Shown here piece by piece: positions 11,207 to 23,496 of a stretch of DNA of 64,000 nt (positions are counted from its first letter, which is position 1; the number at the start of each line of letters is the position of its first letter). The notes under the pieces were generated by a model. It did no database searches and was not told the DNA's origin. It was given only the letters and a program-made list of their open reading frames with translations. The stretch lies in NCBI GenBank assembly GCA_023055355.1, contig JALJCS010000002.1:7340001-7404000 (forward strand), in the 5' to 3' direction. The DNA is from Agelaius tricolor. Taxonomy: Eukaryota > Chordata > Aves > Passeriformes > Icteridae. A program made the translations under genes and the position numbers.

Positions 11207-14200
11207 GTCTTCAGGTGCTATGGAAGAAATCTCAGAGGATCACCAACTACTAAGCATCAACTGTTCTTTGGAAAAATGATGAAATACAAATTCAAAACAG
11301 GAACAAAACCTGATAACATTAGCTGAGTTCACTTGCTTTCTCCTTTAAGTGACAGTTAAAATAGATTGTTTAAGTCCCACACGCATGAATCACTCCACCC
11401 AAGCTCATTTTTCACAACAGGAGGCAGTGAGTTTTCGTGCCTCTGCGGTCGGGGAGGAGGAGGAGGAAGGTAGCAGGCTGCTAACCGTGTCACTGCTGGC
11501 TGCTGCTTTGCTTCCCCTCCTCTCCCTCCCAGCCCTCCCTCACAAACAGCTTCCAGAAAATGCACTTGTCTCACCTTGCTCTCTATTGCCTTTCCCAGGA
11601 GCAAGGCACTTGTGTTTTCCGCCTGGCCTTTCACCTCTCCAAACACAGATCTCCCTGCCCTTGTCCTGTTTATGCTTCCCGCAGATCTCTGGTGATGGAG
11701 AGGTACCTCTGGAACCAGCAGACCTGGTTCTGACCACAAATGCTTGAAGGAACCTGAGATTTCCATGGAGAGGTAAGTTGCAACAGGTCAGACTTGGACA
11801 TGCAGGAAATTGGGACCTACTGCATCTGAAAGGAGAAAACCAGAGAGATGGGGTTTGGCATCCTGGGAAGTGAGGAGATGAAAAGTAAAGCAGCCTTGAT
11901 ACATTGGTTCACCCCAGGACAAGAGGCTGTTTACTATGCTGCTGTTTACCTGGGATTTATCCACCTCTTTCTTCCCTCCCTTCTGTCTGACTCTCAGAGT
12001 CACTCCATCATTGCACATCCTGCCCACATTTTGTACTAAACCAGCCCAGCCCAAATGCAGCACAACTCCCCTGGATGCCTGTGGGAGAGTTTCAAAATGC
12101 CACCAAACCACTCACTGCAATTATACCTCCTTCCAGGAATAGGAAGTGACCTCTGGGGCATTTCCAAGGGCAGCCACGTCCTTCTGCTGCTATGTTGTTG
12201 TGCATGCAGGTTACCAAATTCCCTATGTCAGCTGCTGCCTCTGAATTATTCCAAGGCTGTTTGCCATTCCTTTTGGGTTGTGTTGTTTTGTTTTGGTTTT
12301 GTGTTGTTTTTGTTTGTTTTTTAAAAAATAAACATTCTGAGTGTAGTGTGCTGGCAGCCATCAATATTCAGATCAAATACCACTGTGTGATGTGCTGCCT
12401 GGGGGATAAAGAGAAACAGGAGATGACATTGGGTGCTGCTAAAACTTGTTATCTACTGCTCAGCTCCACTGCAAGTCTGATGGCAGAGAACTGACTCAAG
12501 GCAGGTCTGTCTGCCTTGCCTTGACTGAAAGGCATAACTGCAGGATTCTAAAGCCTTGTGACCATGCATATTTTGGGAGTTTAATGCAGAGAAGAGCAGG
12601 ATTTGCACCCACGTGAAACTGCTTTGAATCTAGGCTTAGGGCATTTTCTGTGAGAAAAGAGTTGATATTTCCTCCTCCTTAATTGTCATGAAAATGAGTC
12701 ACAACTTAATTCTGGACCATTTTCTATGCCAGATGAACAGCACAGCGAGTCTTTGTTCAGATATCTGAAATGATAAAAACAATGCAAGGATGAGAACATC
12801 AAATTTCAGTGCTTAAATCACAGAGATTCTCCTTCCCTCAGTTGGTATCTGAAATGTCTGCATTTTTTCAAGTGTGAAATTAATGAAAGAAAATGTGAGC
12901 ATCTCTCCTTTTGAGATAAGCATGATTTCATTGCAAGTGCTTCATGCATATTTTTGACTTGCCTTTGAGCCTTGCCCAATCATAAAGTTCACTACAATGG
13001 AAACTATTTCTCTGTGCAATCAAACCTGGTTAGGTCTAAAATCTGAGGGAAAAGGCTCTAACCTGGATTTCTAAAATGATTTGCAAATGTGATTAAAACC
13101 AGCCTAGCTTTTCATGGTAAATTATAAAAATTATGCATCTGACAGAGATATTAACCTGAGCTCTGCCAGTGATTGCATTGCTGTATTCAGCACTCTCCTT
13201 TGTCTTTTGTCAGAACAATAGGAGCACAGTCACACATTTGACAGTGTCCCACATAGGGTTTATGTGGGACACAGCCCAGTGTGTACTGCACTGGATTTGT
13301 GATTCCATACTGTCCTTAATAAAGCTGCCCTACTTTCCTTGTGTCTGTGATTTTCTAATATTAGAAGTGCTGAGTGCTATCATGTAGCCTTATTAATATT
13401 AAAAAAAAATATTCTCCTATTACTGAGAGATCTTCATTCATCCACTTTTGGTCATTTGTCCTGCACTGAAAGGTGTTGTGTCCTTAAGCATTAGAAGACA
13501 TGTACACAGCTGGAACATTATCCTGTGCACTACAGGTGAGACATGGCACAACTGGAAGTTCCCTGCCATAGCCTTCACTTGGATGAGAAATGATGAAGTC
13601 CTTTCATGAGGGTTTATTTAATAAACCACAGTTGCTGCACCAGTTTCTAAAATGCTTAGTATCCATTTTATTCCTAATGATTAATGCTTGAAGCATGATG
13701 ACGATATATATACTTATCTGAGGTATTAAAATACTTTTGAAGAAACATTCTTCTATTAAATAAAGTTCCTTTGAAGGATGTATTTTAATTGCAAGATGAA
13801 GATTAAGCCCTGCTTAAATATTAACAGGGAATTCTGGTGTGGAAATTTTATCTGTTTGTCTTGAATTGGGAGTCAGTCTTTAGCAGTTGTGATTTCAAAG
13901 ACCATCTCAAAAGTATAACCTCATTAAAATAGGTGCCTGGTTGCCTGTCTCAGTTTGCAGATTTCATGAGAGTCACTCTCTCCTATTCATTTTGACGTTG
14001 GTGACTCAGGCCTGGATACCAGAAATCATTTAACCATTGTGATCATTTGGGCACACAAGGGCAGGACCTGTTCTGAACGAGACAGACACAGGGCAAGGCA
14101 GAAAGAGGAAGAGGAAGCAATTAAGCCTGATTTCAAGAAGGAAGTCTCCAGCTTCGAAAAAGCCAAGAAATACCTTTGGCTCTTACAAGAGAGAGAACAG

Positions 14201-15599
14201 AAAAGCCATCTGATGGTTTCTTTGTTATCAGGAAACCAGTGCTTCAAGTTTCTGATCCCCTGAAACACTTGACAGCGTGCTGTCCTCACCCCATTGTGGA
14301 TGGGGACCCGAGGGACCCCAGGAATGGATAGGCTTTCCTCCCCTGACCAGCAGACATTGCTGCTTTCCTGAGAATGACAACACTCAGCTTCTTCACTGCA
14401 GACATTGCAAAGGTTCAGTATTTGCCTGGATTGAAGAAAGAACCTCCAGAAATAACACAAAATAATGGATTTACTATTGCAGATAAAGGAGAAATAGCAG
14501 AGAGCCAGGAGCCTAGAAACTGGACTAAATTTACCCTTTGTGTAATTAAACAAGACATGATTGACCATTATTGATTTAATGAAGCAAGGTCACAGAGCAG
14601 GTAATGCAGCCCAGCTTTCAACACAATAACATCAGTACATTTGGCAAATCTAAGGCCTGAAATTTAACAGTTTTACAGTCTTAAAGAGCATGATTTTAAG
14701 GGAGCAATAGCTGTGCAGAGGCACACCAATATCTGAAAATGTCTGAAAGCAAACTGCACTAATCTTGCTTGTGCTACAGTGCTAGCATGAACCTCGCTAA
14801 TGGATTTTCTCTATTTTATTTTCTCAATGCATAAAAAAGAAAGTTAATGAATTTGCTTTTTTTTTTCAGATAAAAAATAATCCCAGTACCAATCCACAGA
14901 TCTGATTCCTTGTGCCATAAATTGAAAATTGAAATGGAAACAAATGAGGAAGGCTGCCTAGGATCATACTTCAGGCTGTCAGGGAGCTCAGTAGATAATG
15001 CAGTAAATACCACTGCCTCAGTACATTTCCCTTGCTAGCAGGGAAAGAGAAGGCTGGCATTTCATTGTGTCCAGGAAGCCAACAAATCCAGACCTTTGGA
15101 CAGATTATAGGAAAAATACAAGTTTCAGTACTGAATATCATTTATATATATATATGTAAAGACCAGCAGCAGGACACAAGCTTTCATTAGATGAGACCAC
15201 TCTCCAGAGGCAATTAGCTGAGTTAATCTGTTTCCAAGAAAGAAATTGGGATTCAGTATCAGCACCTGGGATGTAATATCTTTCTATTAAGCACAGGACA
15301 TGGGTTTGTTTCAGCAGGTAGACAGACATTCCTTCCTACTCTGCCTGAATAACAGAGCTTTTGTTAAACAGCAGCAGGTTTTCCATTGTGAAATGGAACT
15401 GATTTGCAGCACCCTGGAAGGCTGTACAAGTCTGCAGTATTTAGCATACCTGACAATTAAAAATTATTCATGCAACAGTTTAAAACCCATTCCATTGCTC
15501 TTTCCATTAAGCTTTCTTGCAAGTCACAATGAAATCCCAACTACTTTCTGAGACAGGACAGTTGAAGAGGGAGGCAACTGATTCCAGCATGGAGAAGTC
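11207..15599. other. Upstream flank, no recognised gene
   Basis: Noncoding sequence. A GC-rich patch at 11440-11720 gives opposed open frames of 132 and 136 codons, and 14026-14568 on the minus strand is open for 180 codons. None shows a recognisable motif. A T/G-rich simple stretch occurs near 12280-12325 and a short (TA)n tract near 15142-15156. Confidence 0.5.
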
Positions 15600-16866
15600 T
15601 TGAGTTACACTCCTTGGTCACTTAGAGCACAAGAGCTCTTTATCCCGGTGTGTAGGAAATTGAGCAAGGCAGGATGGAAAATGGCCTGGCTGAGCACAGA
15701 TCTGCTTCTCACACTGAGGAGTAAGAAAGAAATGCACAGGCAGTGGAAGCAGTGGCAGGTGACCTGGTGGAACAGTACAGGGATATGGTTTGGATGTGTA
15801 GGGATGGGGTCAGGAAAGCCAAGGCAAAGCTGGAACAGGATTTTGCAAGGGATGTGAAGAATAAGGAGAAGGGATTCAATAAGTACTTAGGTCAGAAAAT
15901 AAAGGCTGAGAAGAGTGTGCCCCCCCCAGGAGCAAGTGGGGTGAGCTGCTGGCAAATGATATGGAGAAAGGTACTCAATGAATTCTTTACTTCAGCATTC
16001 ACTGGCAGTCAGGCTTCCTGATCCTCTGGGTGGGTGTGGAGGAAGTGGAGTCCCTTCCACTATAAGCAAAGAGCAGATTCAGGATCACTTGATGAAGCTG
16101 AATAATCACAAGTCTGTGAGATTGGATGAAATGCATTCCAGGGTCCTGAGGGAACTGATTGCTGTCACTCTCCATCACATCTGAAAGGTCACAGCAGTCA
16201 GATGAAGTTCCTGGTAACTGGATAGAGGGAAAGATCACTCCAATTTTTAAAAAGGTGAGAAAGGAGGATCTAGAAAACAACAGAGTGGTGACCCTCACCC
16301 CTGTGCATTGGAAGATCAAGGAGTGGATTCTACCAGAAGACGTGCTAAGGCGTATGGTGTGGGTCCAGAGTATATTATAAAGATAATGAGAGGGCTGGAG
16401 CACCTCTCCTTGTCTTCAGACAAGACTCAGACAGCTGGAGCACCTCTCCTTGTCTTCAGACAAGACTCAGAGAGCTGGAGTTGATCAGCCTGGAGAAGAG
16501 AAGCTCCAGTGAGACCTCTTTGTGGCCTTCTGTTGCATTAAGGGGGTTTATAAAAAAGAGGGAGAGGGACTTTTTGCATGGGTAGATGGTGACAGCAAAA
16601 GGAGAAATGGTTTTTAATTTAAAGAGGGCAGGTTTAGATTAGGTATCAGGAAGAAATTCTTTACTATTAGGCTGGTGAAGCACTGGAACAGGAGGTTACC
16701 CAGGGAAGCTGTGGCTGCCCCATCCCTGGAAGTGTTTGAGGTTAAGTTGGATGGGGCTTTGAGCAACCTGATCTAGTGGAAGGTGTCTCTGCCCATGGTA
16801 GGGGTGTTGGAACTAGATGCCCTTTAAGGTGCCTTCCAAGCCAAACCATTTTATGATTCCATGACT
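15600..16866 (+). mobile_element. CR1 LINE, ORF2 fragment joined to 3' end by internal deletion
   Basis: Frame-shifted translations of 15,740-16,380 give pieces of the CR1 pol protein, in order: RDGVRKAKAKLEQDFARDVK (near 15,800), LNEFFTSAFTGSQAS (near 15,977), QIQDHLMKLNNHKS (near 16,076), then GKITPIFKK and the following RT-like segment (16,200-16,360). These belong to the linker and start of the reverse-transcriptase domain. The sequence then jumps near 16,380 to the CR1 3' end: GACTTTTTGCATGGG, GGAACAGGAGGTTACCCAGG and a TTTTATGATTCCATGA tail ending near 16,866. Most of the RT domain is deleted and the frame is broken, so the element is dead. It also contains a 40-bp tandem duplication at 16,394-16,473. 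The left end is approximate. Confidence 0.85.
16394..16473 (+). repeat. 40-bp unit duplicated in tandem inside CR1
   Basis: Two adjacent 40-bp units, 16,394-16,433 and 16,434-16,473, begin GCTGGAGCACCTCTCC and differ only near the end (CAGACA versus CAGAGA). The next bases restart as GCTGGAG. A single copy is normal in CR1, so this is a local duplication. Confidence 0.9.
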
Positions 16867-17224
16867 TAAGGATAAAAGAGGGCTTTCTGAGAAACGGAAC
16901 TCTTTCAAATCCCACCCTGCATGGCCAGTCTTAGACATCTAGAAATCACAACACATGCTTGCTTTCATCCACTCCTGCATAAGTTATAAAGTGATGATTC
17001 TCTGCTATTTTCATCCCAAAGTAACATCTCAGATGTCCTGCAAGCAATGTGCAATACAGTATTGCTAAAGTAGTAACCATTTTGGCTGCATATTACAGCT
17101 ATTTGCACAGCACTTAACAAGTGTGATATGACAAAAACGACTGCTTAGGCTCCAAAGCGCTTTTCAGAATTAAGAATTTCTATATGACTCATTCCCACTG
17201 TTGTTTTTTCCCCAGTTAAATACT

Positions 17225-17537
17225 AATATGACAATCCCCTTCTCTGTGGATCTACTTACATAGTTCAACAACCACAGATTTGCTAAGGTGGCTTAGGCAG
17301 CTTTAGCTATTGCTGCCCAGTCCTTGGAATTTATCCAGGGTTTTTGGAGGCCTGCAAGAAGCCCAGGCAGGGCAGTAAACAGACCAGGCACATAAAGTTA
17401 AATTTCTTGTGGGCAGGAATCATGCCTCATCTGCAGGCCAGTACCTGGTGCTGTGCTCTAGGTCTGTCTCAGGAGTGGCTGGTTTGCTGAAGGTGTGTCA
17501 GGGATTTCATACGCAGCTACAAAGCATGCAACACATC
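17225..17537 (+). repeat. Left arm of inverted duplication (313 bp)
   Basis: This segment matches the reverse complement of 22,571-22,884 at about 89 percent by hand alignment, with one single-base indel. Positions 17,346-17,436 (91 bp) are identical to 22,673-22,763 on the other strand. The arms are about 5 kb apart. The unit has no long open frame, poly-A tail or terminal inverted repeats that I can see. Its middle (TTGTGGGCAGGAATCATGCC) is vaguely like the 3' end of old L2/MIR-type repeats, so it may be a dispersed repeat rather than a private duplication. Confidence 0.85.
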
Positions 17538-17657
17538 TGATGATGCAGTGCTTGCACCTTTGCTGGCTCCTGCATCTGCCCATGTTTCTGTCAAGAGGGA
17601 ATGACTGATGTGAGCTTTAAGCACCAATTACACCATCATGGATCCTGGCTCCACCCA

Positions 17658-18051
17658 TGTTCTCACAGTCATATTTTCTGAAAAATCCCTTTGCCCAGGA
17701 TTTTCTCCTGGGAAGCTGAGAAGCCTCAGAGAAAAAGGAAACTAAATTCTTATTTCATTTGCTTCTCCTGTGTTGTGCTCACATGGTGAATGTGTTTGGA
17801 GATTGCTTACCAACAGGTGGTTGTTTCATTGGTCTCGTGAATTGTTTTGACTCACTGGCCAATCAGGGTCAAGCTGTGTTGAGACTCTGGAACGAGTCAC
17901 GAGTTTTTATTATTATCTATTTAGCCTTCTGTAAGTATCCTTTTGTATAGCTTAGTTTAGTATTATTTAATATAATATAGTATCATAAAATAATAAATTG
18001 GCCTTCTGAGAACATGGAGTCAGATTCATCATTCCTTCCTGCCACGGGGCA
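17658..18051 (+). mobile_element. ERV-type LTR (about 0.4 kb), sense copy
   Basis: It begins TGTTCTCACAGTCATA and contains a CCAAT box in GGCCAATCAGGG (about 17,859). A run follows: TAGCTTAGTTTAGTA, ATAGTATCATAAAATAATAAA with a polyadenylation signal, then CCTTCTGAGAACATGGAGTC, ending near GGGGCA at 18,050. The copy at 62322-62714 shares the same order of blocks (GATTTTCTCC-type start, ATCATAAAATAATAAAT, CCTTCTGA). The right end is uncertain within about 20 bp, because no clean target duplication is visible. Confidence 0.78.
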
Positions 18052-18069
18052 CCCCACAAATATAATACC

Positions 18070-20783
18070 ATGTAGCTGTGTGTCTACTCCCTGCTTTCAT
18101 CAGGTGATCCCATGTACATCTCTGCCTATAGGTTCTCCACCTGCTTCCTCATGTTATTGAACTGTGATAGACAGGAGCTTAGGAAAGCCAGCCAGGCCAG
18201 AACTGTAAATGTGTACCAGCTAAGTGTCCCATTTTGGGTGCTTAGCTGTCCTCAAGCACCCAAAAATACCCAAAAGAGCACAACAGAGAACATTGCACTC
18301 ATTTTCTCTGAGCCTTAATTTCTCCACGTGTGAAGTGAGAATACACTCTTTTCTTCATAGGATGTCACAGATCATCAAAGAGTTCAAATTATGCTTGTTT
18401 AGGTCCTGCTCTGTGTGTGAGGCACTTCCTGCCTTAGTGAACAGAGCAGCAATACATTCACAACTATCTTGTTATAATGATGTGGTTTCTTGAAGCTTTG
18501 GTGTCTTCCTCGCAGCCCAACCACACCTGGCATACACATCTTCTAAAGAAAGGCTCTGGAAAGTGGGAAGGAATAAATGTAAAAATCATACTAAAAAGGC
18601 TCAGAGACCCCAGGCATGGTCACAATTCTCACTGATCAGAACAGAAGAGGGCTGAATGTATTATGAACCCTTTGCTAGCAATGTGGTCTACTCTAGTTTT
18701 TTCTGTTGCATGTTAGACCATTTAATACTACAAATGTTAAAGCAATTTCTGCCTTCAGAACTCAGAGTGGGAACTTCTGTGGATTCTCAGTGGAAATGCA
18801 TTCAAAGAGACACTAAAACAAACTTGCTCTTCACAAGAACAAACTCCTGTCAGCTTGGGAAACTGCCAGTTGTGTTGCATTAGATGTAAAAGAGGACTTG
18901 AGCAACTCATCTCAGACATCCTTTCTCATGTTGCACATTAAAGCTGTGGATGAGTCAGTACAGCTGAGTAGGAGAACCAGACAGGTTTGAATCACCACTT
19001 TTCCCCATCTCTGAAGCAATACTGTTTCCATGCAAATAATTTCAACCTCAGAGTAATAAAAGAAGCCCAGTAGTGGTGATCACTAACCTCATACCCCAGA
19101 AGGAATTGACTGTTTAATGAAAATTCACAGCTGTTTCATGTTTAAAGACACTGATCTATGTAAAAGGAAATGAGCTAATTAATGTTAAAATCCTGGAAAT
19201 TGACAAGTATATGAAGAGACAGCAAGCTCTGTTTCAGGGTTTCTCTGAAGCTATGTCTTATTCAGCTCTTCCCTTTCTTGTTCAGATGGATGTATGAGAG
19301 GTTTGGGAAACACAGCTGAGAAATCTGACTGGATAAATGTTTAAAAACCTGAAAAAGAACAGATTCTTAAGTATAGAGCAGTAAAAAAGAAGCAGTGTGG
19401 GTTCCTGGTACTCCACCAGGTGGATCTTATATTTGTCTTGAGTTAGGCAGACTCTGGAGTTGAAAGCTCTGCAATACTTGGGAAGATATGTTCACACATT
19501 TGGAAAGTAAATTGAGAATGTTTATTGACTAAGTGATATCTGTATGTGTGAGTTCACTAACTTTCTGCATTTCACTTATGCTAAAAGATAATACTTATTT
19601 AATGCTTGATTGATTTTTATACCTTTTATTTATCCTCTTTCTGCTAGTAGTTTCAACCTTAAAGTACCTTAATAATAAAAAAAAAAACCTAAATACAAAA
19701 GCTAAATAAAATATTTGTTTAGGTAGTTAAGCAGAACAGTTTTGAGTTTTTGCAAACAGCTGTAGGAGAATTCTCTAAAAGTGCAATTGAGCTGGGATTT
19801 CTCACGAAAAGTTGATAATATACCTATTACAGCCATTGTACAGTATAGTGACCTGGAGCCACAAAACTCAGCTGAAATAAGTAAAAGAAATAGCATTATG
19901 ACTGCCACATTTTATTAGTTTCCTGCAGGATTCATTACAGAACTTAGAAACAGAAAAAGGATGCATGAGACTTTCACGGTTTTGTTTCTTTTTCTGTGTG
20001 GAACTTTCTTCTAATAACTTACTTCTGTTTCCAGAAGAAAAATCAAGAATTGACAAATTCACTGTCTCTGTGTGAGAAATCTCTGGGAGTGTGTTTTCAT
20101 TGAAGGAAGCTTTAGCAAACTTTAAGAACAAAATGCTGGCACTCTTGCCAAGATTGACATGTTTAGAAGAGTGAAGGTATGATATATGGAATACGAGAGG
20201 CTTTGTAGTTCAGTACACTCAACCCAGGGAGCCTTGGTTCTGGTTGGACAGAACCTTCAACGTGAGGCACTTAGTTGTGGTCTTAATCTTTTTTGTTTTG
20301 CGCACAAAAAGTCTTGCCCAGATTTCTGATTTCAAGTCAGAAGTAAGTGGCAGCATCAGTGGTGTGGATTTGAGCAAAGATTCTGCTTTCACTCATGTTT
20401 GCAGTTGCCTACAGCATAGTGAGGACATGGTCTGTATTCTGAAAGGCCAATTGTCCTTCACTGCCTTCCCTCAGTCCTTCTGGGTGCTCATGAGGACAGG
20501 CAAGCGTGGCAATATTTCACACAATTAATTGAGAAAGATTTGACCCTGCTCAATACAATCAGTCTGCAATATGGCCCCAAATGTCCCTGCAAAAAATGAG
20601 GGGGAACACGGGGCTGCTGCAGGTGTGATAATTCAGGTTCTCACAGGTTGACTTGGCTGCTGGAGTGCTGAGGGCTAGGTGCCATCTGCATCTACCCAGT
20701 TTAACACTTCAAAGTTATGTTAACTTAAATGGAGAAAAGAAATTAAAAATTAAATCAAGGAAAAATTCTTTCTAGGGAAATAG
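18070..20783. other. Upstream flank between LTRs, nothing recognised
   Basis: AT-rich noncoding sequence. Open frames are below 100 codons and unremarkable. No RNA gene or repeat was recognised. Confidence 0.5.
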
Positions 20784-21092
20784 TGTGTGGGTGAGGATCC
20801 GTAGTGGTACAGAGTCCCCAGGCAGGTGCAAAGGAGAGCTGCTTTATTGCAAAAACCAGGCCTTTCTAAGCAGTCAGGCCTTTATCAGTTACATAGCTTT
20901 AAAGCATAACAAACATAATTCAACCAACCACCATATGATGTGAACACACAATGGTAATACAGCTTGTTTTTCTACCCCTACTTCAGCTGACTTTCTTTCC
21001 CATAGTCCTTTTCTACTTAGCCAAAGTAACTGGCCTGAGCCATGATTTTTCAAGGCCTTCCTTTTGTAAAGTTTTACTTATTGCTAACAACA
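20784..21092 (-). mobile_element. Probable solo LTR, antisense
   Basis: On the minus strand the segment reads from TGTTGTTAGCAATAAG, through AAAGCTATGTAACTGATAA, to GCAATAAAGCAGC (polyadenylation signal, plus-strand 20,837-20,849), ending GGATCCTCACCCACACA. A signal of the form TTTTTGCAATAAAGCAGCTC followed by about 50 bp is typical of the R-U5 end of an avian LTR. Boundaries and target duplication are not established; a possible AAATAG match was considered and rejected. Confidence 0.6.
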
Positions 21093-22250
21093 GTGAACAT
21101 AGCAGAATGTAATAATTTATTTGCCTAATGTAATAATTTCATTGCCTAGTCCTCAATTCCCAGTTTGAATGTGTTACTGAATATTTCCCAAAACAAGACC
21201 TTACATAGAACTACATAAAGTGCCTGGTGCCTGCCAAAATAAAAGATATATATTGACTAAATAGGCACATAGCATCTACTTCTCTTCAACCATCACATAT
21301 TTAGCCTGTTCCTGTAGCCTAGCTACTTTTCCAGATTTTTTTATTATGCACAGACAAGTAATTAAGACAGATATTCCAAATTCTCATCCTGGGAACAATC
21401 CCTATCAGCAGGTTTGAATGTTGGATGGAGAGCCCAAAAGCAGTCTTTGTATTTTAAAGAAAGGTAATATCCCTGTCTTTCTCTGACAAATAGATCTGGA
21501 TTGTATTTCAATTGTCAGAAGCCAAAGAGTATCCACCTCCTTCACTTCAGTGCTAATAGGGCATGGAAAGCAAAACATGTTTAACTTGCATCAAGCCTCT
21601 CAGTGTCTGCTTTTTGTAATAAAGAAGTGCTTGCTGTGAGATGGTGGCAGGAAAAAAAACCACCCCACCTCTTTACAGAGTATGAGAGAAGAGTGCTGCC
21701 TTCCAAGCCTAGTTTTTTTGAACATGTGTGGATTATATTTCCAACATTGTCCCTGGCACATTTCTAGGAGTCTCATATAGGAAAGATTTTTAATTTCTTT
21801 CATCTTACTTTCCTTTTCCCTTTACTTTCTTCTCATTCCTTCCTCCCTTTCCTTCCTTCCCCTTCTCTTCCTTTCTCCTAGGAATGGGTAAAGAAGACAA
21901 TATGTGGAAAAAAGTCTTTATTCTTATCCTCTAATTGGAAGCAGGATATTCTGTAGTTTTTCTGTTAAAACAGTCAGATAGGCAGCGAGGTAACTGTGTG
22001 GCACTCACGGGAGCTGCTCTGCTCTCACCTGGCTGATCTGTGCGCAGAGCAGGGCAGAGATTCACCTCTGAGGGAACGAGGTCTGCACAGACCTGCGTGA
22101 GGCCAATGGCCCCACAGTCCTCTCCTGCTCCCAGGCCCACCTGGCAGCCTCCAGGTTGGCAGGAGGGTGGCTCTGGAGGCCCAGCATTCAGCCCAGACAG
22201 GGATGAGCAGGAGCTGGCACAGGGCACCATGCCAGTGGTGCTGGAAGCTT
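21093..22250. other. Upstream flank including polypyrimidine tract
   Basis: Noncoding. Positions 21,804-21,879 are almost uninterrupted C/T ending CTCCTAGGAATG, which superficially looks like a branch/acceptor region, but no exon is recognised after it. From about 22,000 the base composition becomes more GC-rich. Confidence 0.5.
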
Positions 22251-22251
22251 T

Positions 22252-22570
22252 CCTCTTCTGGAAAGAGCGTTTTTACAAGGGCATGTTGTCATAGGACAAG
22301 GGGCAATGGTTTTAAATTGAGAGAAGGTGGGTTTAGATTTGACATTAGGAAGAAATTGTGTACTATGGGAGAGATGAGGCACTGGAACAGGTTGCCCAGA
22401 GAAGTTGTGGCTGTCCCCTCTCTGGAGGTGTTCAAGGCCAGGTTGGACGGGGCTTTGAGCAACCTGAGGTAGTGGAAGCTATCCCTGCCCATGCCAGGGA
22501 GGCTGAACGAGATGCCCTTTAAGGTCTTTTCCAACTGAAGCCATTCTATGATTTTATGATTCTATGATTT
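22252..22570 (+). mobile_element. CR1 LINE 3' end
   Basis: A 5'-truncated CR1 with GGCACTGGAACAGGTTGCCC, GAAGTTGTGGCTGTCCCC, TTCAAGGCCAGGTTGGA and GATGCCCTTTAAGGTC blocks. It ends in TTCTATGATTTTATGATTCTATGATT. About 320 bp are retained. The tail stops at the left edge of the inverted-duplication arm (22,571), so the insertion may have cut the arm there. Confidence 0.95.
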
Positions 22571-22884
22571 GATGTGTTGCAAGCTTTGTACCTGCATATG
22601 AAATCCCTGACACACCTTCAGCAAACCTGGCATTCCTGAGACAGACCTAGAGTACAGCACCAAGTATTGGGTCTGCAGATGAGGCATGATTCCTGCCCAC
22701 AAGAAATTTAACTTTATGTGCCTGGTCTGTTTACTGCCCTGCCTGGGCTTCTTGCAGGCCTCCAGAGACTCTGGACAAATGCTGTGGACTGTGCAACAGA
22801 AGCTAAAGCTTCCTAAGCTGCCTTAGCAAATTCATGGTTGTTGAGCTATGTAAGTAGACCCATGGAGAAGGGGATTGTCATATT
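22571..22884 (-). repeat. Right arm of inverted duplication (314 bp)
   Basis: Reverse-complement partner of 17,225-17,537, about 89 percent identical overall and 100 percent across the 91-bp core 22,673-22,763. It sits directly after a CR1 tail and about 1 kb upstream of the GFOD1 start codon, just before the CpG island. Weak similarity seems to continue for a few tens of bases to the right (an A-rich run matching a T-rich run near 17,205). Confidence 0.85.
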
Positions 22885-23496
22885 GATGCTTTGCTAGGGA
22901 AAAAAAAAAGGAGAACCGATGCCCCAGTAAAGCTGAAGAGCCTTGATATTTCTAAGGGAAATTAATGAACAACAGTCCAGTGTGGGATGGGTGGTGGAGA
23001 TATTGGCTGGGCATCCCGGGCGAGTGGATGTGGTGGGATGCACAGGTGATGGAGCTGGAATCCGACCCCGTGCACGGTACTTTTAGGGGTTCAGGGCAGC
23101 TCCCCTCGTGCTCTGGGACATCTCCGTTCTGGAGGACCGTCCCAGGAGGAGACAGACCACAGGGCGATGGGCACGACCAGCTCACACCAGTCTGCCGCTG
23201 TTGCTCTCCCAGCTCTCCTGTACCTTCACAGGGCCGTGACTCGGACGACTCCCCATCGCCACGACCTCTCAGAGGCTCTCCCGTGGGGGAAGAGGTGGGG
23301 GAAGGAGGGAAGTCTCCGGAGATGTCCCGATACCGACCCGCCAGGCGGACGGCAAGCCCCGGTGGTGCCGCGGAGCGCACCTGTGGGCGATGTCTGCACC
23401 GCGTCCCCGCAATCTCCGCATCCCGAGCCGCTATGCTCCGTTCCCGCCGCTGCCAGGGCGCGCCCGCGGCGCCCGTGCCGGCAGCGGGGCGGTGCC

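Noticed and set aside
14026..14568. 180-codon minus-strand open frame with overlapping plus-strand frames
   Set aside because: Composition and lack of motifs look like chance; no repeat or gene family recognised.
15743..16380. CR1 reverse-transcriptase pieces as host genes
   Set aside because: The pieces are in different frames, broken by stops and joined to a CR1 3' end; they are a dead LINE.
20784..21260. AAATAG as a target duplication around the LTR at 20,784
   Set aside because: The right-hand AAATAG (about 21,255) would give an LTR not starting with TG on the minus strand; a chance 6-mer match is likely.
17225..22884. The inverted arms as terminal inverted repeats of one 5.7-kb DNA transposon
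   Set aside because: No transposase-like frame lies between them, the arm ends show no target duplication, and the interval contains unrelated LTRs.
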